Assembly (NCBI GenBank): GCA_030597485.1
Contig: JAUVRU010000172.1
Span: 1 to 5,709 of the forward strand
DNA: 5,709 bases
From: Anaerolineae bacterium
Lineage (GTDB): Bacteria; Chloroflexota; Anaerolineae; 4572-78; NAK82
Direction: 5' to 3'
Positions 1 through 5,133 of the stretch are shown in pieces (within the stretch, counting starts at the first letter, position 1; every line of letters starts with the position of its first letter). The notes under the pieces are model-generated. The model was not told the DNA's origin, ran no database searches, and saw only the letters and a list, made by a program, of their open reading frames with translations. The translations under genes and the position numbers were made by a program.

Positions 1-1
1 G

Positions 2-973
2 CGCCAACACCGCGCGGGCGATCCTCAAGCGGACCCCAAAGAGGAAACGAGTCTCCTCCACATCCCCTTCGTGGACTACGCCCGAGGGGACGGCGTGACG
101 ATCGGACCGGGTCAGGAGAAGACGTGGACAGCACCGCGTCTGCTGAGCCCTCCCCCAGCCTGGGTGATGCAGTATCGAGGGCTGTGGGGCCTTTATGCCA
201 GGGACGTTACCGCGGGTGAGGACGCTCCCGCCGGCCCGATGTACAATCGTGATGGCACCGTTCGCCGCTCATGGTACGACCCGCTCGGTTGGGCCGGCCT
301 GGACAAGGTCTCACCGTCAACAACGCTGTTGGAGAACATCGGGGAACAGCAGGCCCAACTGAAGGCCCAGCAGGAAGCGATGATCTCCAGCGTCGAGGAG
401 AAAACCCGCCAACTGGAGGGATTGGGGACAGAATCTACCGCTATGCGGCATCAGCCACATATGAGCGAGGTCTACGAACGCCATCAGAAACGGATCGCCG
501 ATCTCTCGCAGGAAGTGGACCAGCTGCGAGCGCAAATGGCTTCGGATCAGGCCCTGCTGGAATCGCTGGCACTCTATGCACAGCGTATGCGGGCAGGCGA
601 GCGAGAGCCGGCCCGAGCTCATCTTCGCCAGCCTCACCGGGCTGCGTCAGATGAGGCACGGCGAGTGGGACGCCTGGCCGAGATATGGGCGGCCGCCAGC
701 ATCGGCTTGATGCTGATTGGTTTGGTGGCCATGGCGCTGTTCGCCAGGGATCGCCTCATTCCTTGGTTGATCGCAATCGTGGCCTTGTTTGTGTTCATCG
801 AGTCCAGTGTCCGGGGCAAGTTGACCCGGTTGGTGGCCAGTGTAACCGCCGGTCTGGCAGCCGTATCCGCTTTGATCATCGTCTATGAGTTCTTCTGGCA
901 GACAGTCCTCGCGGCTGTGGTCGTCGCCGGCGTTTACATCCTGTGGGAGAACCTCAGTGAACTCTGGACATAA
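2..973 (+). CDS. Partial unrecognised membrane protein with coiled coil and four C-terminal membrane segments (5' end outside window)
   Basis: The frame is open from position 2 to the TAA at 971-973, so the true start probably lies upstream; a GTG at 71 is the first start-type codon but has no convincing ribosome binding site. Numbering from that GTG, residues 1-80 form a soluble, aromatic- and glycine-rich segment (RGDGVTIGPGQ, YRGLWGLYARD, GPMYNRDGTVRRSWYDPLGW). Residues about 85-172 are rich in Gln, Glu, Leu and Lys in a coiled-coil pattern. Four hydrophobic stretches follow at about 206-224, 229-245, 252-272 and 275-292, ending in a short tail. I do not recognise the family. The soluble segment resembles conserved hypothetical proteins of environmental bacteria, but no catalytic residues are evident. 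A membrane-anchored protein with a large soluble domain that oligomerises through the coiled coil is an inference. It is separated by about 450 bases from the next gene and shows no link to the sugar operon. Confidence 0.72.
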   Translation, partial: RQHRAGDPQADPKEETSLLHIPFVDYARGDGVTIGPGQEKTWTAPRLLSPPPAWVMQYRGLWGLYARDVTAGEDAPAGPMYNRDGTVRRSWYDPLGWAGLDKVSPSTTLLENIGEQQAQLKAQQEAMISSVEEKTRQLEGLGTESTAMRHQPHMSEVYERHQKRIADLSQEVDQLRAQMASDQALLESLALYAQRMRAGEREPARAHLRQPHRAASDEARRVGRLAEIWAAASIGLMLIGLVAMALFARDRLIPWLIAIVALFVFIESSVRGKLTRLVASVTAGLAAVSALIIVYEFFWQTVLAAVVVAGVYILWENLSELWT

Positions 974-1220
974 CCAGGGTCGGTGGCGCACCGCCGGAGC
1001 AGAGGCACCGTGACCACATATTGAGATAGGGAACCAAAACCGCTTCAGACAGCTCGGAATAGGGGCAGGAATGGCACAGAACTACTGCCGAGAGACGAGT
1101 ATGCCTGACGTGGCTGGGTGGGGTGAACACGCTGCGCGTCAGATGCGAACATCGCCTGGTGCTGGCATCTGAGAATGCCTTGCTCTGTTACCTTGAATTG
1201 TCCTGGAATCGCGAGATCCA
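974..1220. other. Non-coding gap upstream of the repressor promoter
   Basis: No convincing gene lies here on either strand. A small stem can form just after the first gene (CGGTG at 981-985 with CACCG at 989-993, or a longer imperfect pairing of 978-985 with 1006-1015), but no T-run follows, so it is not a standard intrinsic terminator. A perfect 8-bp inverted repeat is listed separately at 1139-1172. Confidence 0.6.
1139..1172. repeat. 8-bp perfect inverted repeat with 18-base loop
   Basis: TCAGATGC (1139-1146) is the exact reverse complement of GCATCTGA (1165-1172). The right arm can alternatively pair with downstream sequence (GGCAT 1164-1168 with ATGCC 1175-1179), so the two stems exclude each other. 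It lies about 50 bases upstream of the -35 box at 1221. It could be a protein-binding site or a read-through mRNA hairpin; no T-run follows it. A repeat of this length and spacing can occur by chance. Confidence 0.4.
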
Positions 1221-1249
1221 TTGACAAATCAGCTGAAGTGTGGTACATT
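1221..1249 (+). promoter_or_regulatory. Sigma-70-type promoter for the ROK repressor gene
   Basis: A perfect -35 hexamer TTGACA (1221-1226) is followed by exactly 17 bases and then TACATT (1244-1249), a 4-of-6 match to TATAAT. Transcription would begin near 1256, leaving a leader of about 145-165 bases before the repressor. This also argues against using the ATG at 1175 as the repressor start, since that codon lies upstream of the promoter. Confidence 0.65.
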
Positions 1250-1363
1250 TTTCTTGATGAAAAGAACTCATCCGTTTGCGGCTCAACGGGCTTTGCATCG
1301 GGGAATCTCTTCCCACGATCTGAACCAGAGTCTTCGTTCCTCACATTGCCACATCTTCTGCTC

Positions 1364-1378
1364 ACATATGTCATATGT
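1364..1378. promoter_or_regulatory. 15-bp palindrome, candidate operator in the repressor leader
   Basis: ACATATG (1364-1370), a central T, then CATATGT (1372-1378): a perfect 7-1-7 palindrome between the promoter at 1221-1249 and the repressor start. Its centre at 1371 is 33 bp, about three helical turns, from the centre of the next palindrome at 1404. The position fits an autoregulatory roadblock operator; which protein binds is inferred. Confidence 0.45.
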
Positions 1379-1396
1379 CTGGTGAAGAAGGCTTCA

Positions 1397-1411
1397 CAGT
1401 TGAATCAACTG
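1397..1411. promoter_or_regulatory. 15-bp palindrome overlapping the repressor translation start region
   Basis: CAGTTGA (1397-1403), a central A, then TCAACTG (1405-1411): a second perfect 7-1-7 palindrome. It covers a possible TTG start at 1400 and ends at the edge of the GAAGG (1411-1415) that precedes the ATG at 1421. It could act as a DNA operator. As RNA it would give a hairpin of at most about six pairs with a tight loop beside the ribosome binding site. Confidence 0.42.
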
Positions 1412-1420
1412 AAGGCGGCG

Positions 1421-2623
1421 ATGAAACACACCGGTGATGCAACCTTACTTCGCAAGGTCAATGAATCGGCGGTGCTGCGGATGATCCACGAACAGGGACC
1501 GATCAGCCGCTCCGAGGTCGCCCGCCGCCTGCACCTGAGCCCGGCGACGATCACGCGCATCGTCAACGTGCTGCTGGAACACCAGCTAGTCGTGGAAGGT
1601 AGCCCCAGCCTCTCCCCACAGGGCCGCCGTCCCGTCCTCCTTGAATTCAACCCTCGCGCCAGTCTGATCATTGGTATCTACATACACCGGAACATGATCG
1701 GGGCCCTGTCAGACCTGAACGGTGAGATACTGGAGCGGCGTGTCGTGCCGTCCGTCGGTGGCAAAGCGGGCGTGGAGCGCCTCACGGAACTGATCAGAGA
1801 CCTACACCAATTGTCCACCAGCTATGGCCCACCTGTGCGTGGGGTGGGGATTGGCGCCCCCTCTATCACCGTATTCGAGAAAGGCGAAGTCGTCTGGGCA
1901 CCGACTCTGGGCTGGCGCAACCTGCCGCTGAAGGCCAGACTGGAGGAAGTGCTCGATCTGCCTGTCTTCGTCGAGAACGAGGTGAACCTGATCGCCCTTG
2001 GCGAGAGCTGGCGAGGGGCCGGGCGGGACGTGAACAATCTGGTATGCATCTCGTTGGGCGAGGGCATAGGAGCAGGGTTGGTCCTTGACGGGCAGCTGTA
2101 TCGCGGCGCCCACTGTGCAGCCGGCGAGGTCGGCTACATGATCGCCAACGAGCGCAGTCTTGGACGTAAGTACGATCGGTACGGCTGTCTTGAGGGTTTG
2201 GCCGGGAGTGCAGGGATCGTGCGACGCGCCTTGACCCGCCTGGGTGCCGGTGAGGAATCAGTCTTGAGAAGGCAGGAGAGCACCGACTCATCCTCCCTGA
2301 CGGCGGAGGCAGTGCTGTCTGCAGCCAGGGAAGGCGATCAGCTGGCGCGGTCTGTGGTCTCGGAAACGGTGGACTTCCTGAGCGTCGCCGTCGCCAACCT
2401 GATCTGCGTCCTGGACCCGGATCGTATCGTGATCAGCGGCGATCTGGCAGACTTCGGGGACCTGTTCGTCGAGCCTATTCGCGCGCGCGTCACAGAGGTG
2501 CTGCCGCTTGTGCCAGAAATCGTGCTGTCAGAATTGAAGATGGACGCGGCAGTGCTCGGCGCCCTCGCCATTGCACTGCACGAGACGGATAGTGGACTGG
2601 TTGCGCGCCCGAGCCAGGTGTGA
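1421..2623 (+). CDS. ROK-family transcriptional repressor
   Basis: A sugar-responsive DNA-binding regulator of the NagC/Mlc/XylR type. The ATG at 1421 gives 400 residues, the usual length for this family, and begins MKHTGDATLLRKVN as these regulators do. Alternative starts are TTG 1400, which has a good GAAGAAGG eight bases upstream, and GTG 1382. Residues 16-58 form a winged helix-turn-helix (GPISRSEVARRLHLSPATIT) with the wing at GRRPVLLEF (68-76). Residues 80-390 form the ROK sugar-kinase fold: GVGIGAP (141-147), ENEVN (185-189), SLGEGIGAGLVLDGQLYRG (211-229), GEVGYM (235-240) and LDPDRIVISG (331-340). Kinase features are degraded: the first phosphate loop reads GIYIHRN, the catalytic Asp of ENDxN is Glu187, and only GCLE (255-258) remains of the CxCGxxGCxE zinc motif. 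It should therefore sense a ligand rather than phosphorylate it. It lies directly upstream of the kinase operon, its likely target. Confidence 0.92.
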   Translation: MKHTGDATLLRKVNESAVLRMIHEQGPISRSEVARRLHLSPATITRIVNVLLEHQLVVEGSPSLSPQGRRPVLLEFNPRASLIIGIYIHRNMIGALSDLNGEILERRVVPSVGGKAGVERLTELIRDLHQLSTSYGPPVRGVGIGAPSITVFEKGEVVWAPTLGWRNLPLKARLEEVLDLPVFVENEVNLIALGESWRGAGRDVNNLVCISLGEGIGAGLVLDGQLYRGAHCAAGEVGYMIANERSLGRKYDRYGCLEGLAGSAGIVRRALTRLGAGEESVLRRQESTDSSSLTAEAVLSAAREGDQLARSVVSETVDFLSVAVANLICVLDPDRIVISGDLADFGDLFVEPIRARVTEVLPLVPEIVLSELKMDAAVLGALAIALHETDSGLVARPSQV

Positions 2624-2651
2624 AACAGACACGGACCACAAGTGCTGAAGT

Positions 2652-2666
2652 AGGACTGGCAGTCCT
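2652..2666. promoter_or_regulatory. Candidate ROK operator, copy 1 (15-bp palindrome)
   Basis: AGGACTG, central G, CAGTCCT: a perfect 7-1-7 palindrome starting 28 bases after the repressor stop. The same half-sites recur at 2738-2752, with centres 86 bp apart, close to eight helical turns. A degenerate intermediate site around 2686-2700 keeps only the right half (CCAGTCC at 2693-2699). Paired identical palindromes upstream of an operon and next to a repressor gene suggest operators, possibly looped. Confidence 0.6.
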
Positions 2667-2737
2667 GGCCACGAGTCCTCACACAAGACCAGCCAGTCCG
2701 ACAGGGACAGCAAATCCTGGGGTAGAGTCGCCAATGA

Positions 2738-2752
2738 AGGACTGCCAGTCCT
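2738..2752. promoter_or_regulatory. Candidate ROK operator, copy 2 (15-bp palindrome)
   Basis: AGGACTG, central C, CAGTCCT: identical to copy 1 apart from the central base, so it is also its exact reverse complement. It lies about 70 bases upstream of the kinase start and just upstream of the putative -35 element at 2762. The two copies could also pair with each other as a long-range RNA stem if transcribed from the repressor promoter, but the internal symmetry of each favours a dimeric protein site. Confidence 0.6.
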
Positions 2753-2781
2753 ATCCAGGATTTTCCAACAACATCCTGGAT
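2753..2781. repeat. 9-bp inverted repeat abutting operator copy 2
   Basis: ATCCAGGAT (2753-2761) and ATCCTGGAT (2773-2781) are perfect reverse complements around an 11-base loop. Each arm is also a 4-1-4 palindrome, repeating the design of the neighbouring 15-bp sites. Arm centres are 20 bp apart, about two helical turns. A partial third copy, ATCCTGG, lies at 2714-2720. No T-run follows, so a terminator is unlikely. The arms flank the putative -35 and occupy the promoter spacer, which fits a second operator. Confidence 0.5.
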
Positions 2782-2790
2782 GGGCAGAAT
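2762..2790 (+). promoter_or_regulatory. Possible weak promoter for the kinase-deacetylase operon
   Basis: TTTCCA (2762-2767) and CAGAAT (2785-2790) are each 4-of-6 matches to the sigma-70 hexamers with a 17-base spacer, giving a short leader before the ATG at 2823. The matches are weak, and the operon could instead be read from the repressor promoter. Its location between candidate operators is the main support. Confidence 0.3.
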
Positions 2791-2822
2791 AAGGCCGCAA
2801 GAGCGTTGAGGTGGAGGGTACG

Positions 2823-4235
2823 ATGACTGAGCCTTTCAAACTTGTAGAGCCGAGATTGGTCCCGCCCCTTGATGAGACGTTTCGCCCCGCCGTGTTGGCC
2901 AACCACGCCTTCCAAATAGAGATAGAGGAGTCAGGAGGCGGGGTGCCCCTCGTGCTCGCTTTGGAGCGGCCGGATGAATCCGTGTCGCGCTTCGAGACGC
3001 GGGTCTTCACCCAGAGTCATCACCGGGCGGCCGCCAACCTCATGTACGCCGAGCGACTGGTCAGATTCCTTCTCTGGCAGCGCGGCGGATGGAGGGTCTA
3101 CGTGGGCGGTCCCAGCGAAATCGGAGAGTACATCGGGCAGTGCTACTCGCCTGATGGGGCACGCGCGTTCGACTACCACTTCATGGGTGAAGACGTGTAT
3201 GAGAGGCCATTCACCGTGGTGCCCTGCGCCGCCTCTGAAGCCCCCGCCAGGCATGAGAGCGAACTGCCGCTGGGACGACACCTCGACGGCTGTCGCATCG
3301 GTTTCGACCTGGGCGCCTCCGATCTCAAGGTATCCGCGGTCGTGAACGGGGAGGCTATCTTCAGTAAGGAGACCGTCTGGGAGCCACGCGGGCAAGCTGA
3401 CCCACAATACCACTATGACATGATCATGGACGCCTTGAAAGAGGCAGCGGCGAAGATGCCACGTGTGGATGCGATCGGTGGCAGTGCGGCCGGCGTGTAC
3501 ATCAACAACCGCGTTATGATCGCCTCTCTGTTTCGGGGCGTGCCCAAGGAGAGGTTTCACCAGGCCAGCTACCTGTTCCTGCGCATCCGTGATGAATTAG
3601 GCGTTCCGCTGGAGATCGTCAATGATGGAGAGGTCACCGCTCTCGCCGGCTCGATGTCACTGGAGGATAACGGCGTCCTGGGCATCGCATTGGGCTCTAG
3701 TGAGGCCGGCGGTTATGTCACGGAGAGTGGCAACATCACCGGCTGGCTGAATGAATTGGCTTTCGCCCCCATTGACTACAGTCCCAACGCTCCCGCGGAC
3801 GAGTGGTCGGGAGACAGGGGAAGCGGCGCTCGTTACCTGTCACAGCAGTGTGTGTTTCGCCTTGCCCCCAAGGCCGGGATCGAGATCCCCAGCGACATAA
3901 CCGATGCCGAAAGACTCAAGTTCGTTCAGCGGAAACTGGAAAAAGGACACAAGGGTGCCACGCAGATATGGCAGAGCATGGGTTGCTACATGGGTTATGC
4001 CATCGCCCACTACGCTGACTTCTACGACGGGTTGAAACACGTCCTGATTCTGGGTCGCTGCACGTCCGGGAGAGGTGGACCGATCATTCTAGACGGGGCC
4101 AGGGACGTGCTCAAGTCAGAGTTCCCAGAGACCGCCGACCGAATCAACATCCAGCTGCCGGACGAGAAGAGCCGGCGCGTCGGTCAGTCCATCGCAGCCG
4201 CCAGTCTTCCGGCGATTGATCAGGAGGGAGGGTAA
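2823..4235 (+). CDS. ROK-like sugar kinase with extra N-terminal domain
   Basis: A 470-residue protein predicted to bind ATP and phosphorylate a sugar in the cytoplasm. The ATG at 2823 follows GGAGG (2813-2817) by five bases; an in-frame GTG at 2811 overlaps that site and is less likely. Residues 1-155 are an extra domain I do not recognise, with RFLLWQRGGWRVYVGGPSEIGEYIG near 81-105. The ASKHA fold then starts: phosphate loop 1 GFDLGASDLK (160-169), catalytic-type VNDGEVTAL (266-274, Asp268), phosphate loop 2 LGIALGSSEAGGYV (286-299) and an adenosine-type segment LILGRCTSGRGGP (408-420). The sugar-contact motif GExGH of classical ROK kinases aligns with NELAF (310-314): the Glu is kept but the His is Phe. 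The CxCGxxGCxE zinc motif is absent. The substrate is therefore probably not plain glucose. It could also be a non-catalytic sugar-binding relative. It is first in an operon with the deacetylase, five bases away. Confidence 0.75.
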   Translation: MTEPFKLVEPRLVPPLDETFRPAVLANHAFQIEIEESGGGVPLVLALERPDESVSRFETRVFTQSHHRAAANLMYAERLVRFLLWQRGGWRVYVGGPSEIGEYIGQCYSPDGARAFDYHFMGEDVYERPFTVVPCAASEAPARHESELPLGRHLDGCRIGFDLGASDLKVSAVVNGEAIFSKETVWEPRGQADPQYHYDMIMDALKEAAAKMPRVDAIGGSAAGVYINNRVMIASLFRGVPKERFHQASYLFLRIRDELGVPLEIVNDGEVTALAGSMSLEDNGVLGIALGSSEAGGYVTESGNITGWLNELAFAPIDYSPNAPADEWSGDRGSGARYLSQQCVFRLAPKAGIEIPSDITDAERLKFVQRKLEKGHKGATQIWQSMGCYMGYAIAHYADFYDGLKHVLILGRCTSGRGGPIILDGARDVLKSEFPETADRINIQLPDEKSRRVGQSIAAASLPAIDQEGG

Positions 4236-4240
4236 GAACG

Positions 4241-5089
4241 ATGTTCCGACTCGACACCGCTGAGCTCTTTGTTCCTGACGGCCTCCCGGCCGGGGAAGCC
4301 CTTGCCCGAACCACTCATATGGCAATCGGCGCCCATCAGGATGACCTGGAGATCATGGCGATTGACGGCATCCTGGCTTGTTTCCAGCAGGCGGACAGGT
4401 GGCTAGCCGGAGTGATAGTCACGAATGGCAGTGGTTCTCCTCGCGATGAGCTGTACCGGGACTACACCGACGAAGCGATGCGCGAAGTACGGACCAAGGA
4501 GCAGAAAAAAGCAGCGGTGATGGGTGATTACGCAGCCCAAGTCTTGCTCGACTATCCCAGCGGGGTGGTGAAGGACAGCTCCAACAAGGACCCCGTGGAG
4601 GACCTGGCACTGCTGCTGAAGCTGGCTCAGCCGGCTGGGGTATACACCCACAATCTCGCCGACAAACACGACACGCACGTGGCGGTGACCCTGCGAGTGA
4701 TAGAGGCCGCCCGAAACCTGGCTGCAGCAGAGCGCCCGCGGCGCCTGTACGGGTGCGAGGTCTGGCGTGACCTTGACTGGATGGTAGACGAAGACAAAGT
4801 CGCCTTCGATTGCTCGGCCCACGAGAACCTCCAGGGGGCACTTCTGGGTGTCTTCGACTCTCAGGTTTGCGGCGGCAAGCGCTACGACCTGGCCACTATG
4901 GGGCGGCGCCGCGCAAACGCGACATACCATGCCTCGCACGGCACCGATGTGGCCACCGGCCTGGTCTACGCCATGGACCTCACGCCGCTCGTTGAAGATC
5001 CTTCCACCGATAGCCAGGATTATGTCCAAGGTTTTGTTGACCGGTTCGGGCGAGACGTTCGCGACCGAATCGCGCGCAGCACGACATAG
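4241..5089 (+). CDS. PIG-L/LmbE-family deacetylase
   Basis: A 282-residue predicted zinc hydrolase of the family that removes acetyl groups from N-acetylglucosamine-type substrates (MshB, BshB, PIG-L). The motif AIGAHQDDLEIMA (28-40) matches the family's AHPDDE: His32 and Asp35 would bind zinc and Asp34 act as base. Gln replaces Pro and Leu replaces Glu. HDTH (143-146) corresponds to HPDH, with His146 as third zinc ligand. A further conserved-looking stretch, YHASHGTDVATGLVYAMDLTPL (229-250), lies near the C terminus. No signal peptide is seen, so it should act in the cytoplasm. The ATG at 4241 has the purine-rich GGGAGGG (4226-4232) eight bases upstream, overlapping the end of the kinase gene. 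The near-zero gap implies co-translation, and therefore probably an amino-sugar or other N-acylated substrate shared with the kinase; that link is inferred. Confidence 0.85.
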   Translation: MFRLDTAELFVPDGLPAGEALARTTHMAIGAHQDDLEIMAIDGILACFQQADRWLAGVIVTNGSGSPRDELYRDYTDEAMREVRTKEQKKAAVMGDYAAQVLLDYPSGVVKDSSNKDPVEDLALLLKLAQPAGVYTHNLADKHDTHVAVTLRVIEAARNLAAAERPRRLYGCEVWRDLDWMVDEDKVAFDCSAHENLQGALLGVFDSQVCGGKRYDLATMGRRRANATYHASHGTDVATGLVYAMDLTPLVEDPSTDSQDYVQGFVDRFGRDVRDRIARSTT

Positions 5090-5133
5090 AGATATGATTG
5101 CAGCCAAGTGCGGCAGAGAGGTGAGTTGAGACG

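Noticed and set aside
978..1015. Intrinsic terminator after the first gene
   Set aside because: Stems can form, but they are short or bulged and no T-run follows.
1045..1374. 109-residue frame on the minus strand
   Set aside because: It spans the promoter and leader of the repressor, has no recognisable domain and no convincing ribosome binding site.
1175..1420. N-terminal extension of the repressor from the ATG at 1175
   Set aside because: It adds 82 residues unlike any ROK N terminus, has no ribosome binding site, and starts upstream of the TTGACA promoter at 1221.
1368..1437. Very short leader reading frames (ATG 1368, five codons; ATG 1375, about 20 codons)
   Set aside because: The ATGs arise from the CATATG repeats of the palindrome; there is no ribosome binding site and no attenuator-like codon run.
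2594..2600. GGACTGG inside the repressor gene as a further operator half-site
   Set aside because: Only a half-site with no matching second arm; expected by chance.
2620..2826. 68-residue + strand frame across the repressor-kinase gap
   Set aside because: It covers the palindromic regulatory region and overlaps the kinase start; the composition is not protein-like and no ribosome binding site is seen.
2931..3560. 209-residue frame on the minus strand
   Set aside because: It lies opposite the kinase gene and has no family resemblance; long antisense frames are common in GC-rich coding DNA.
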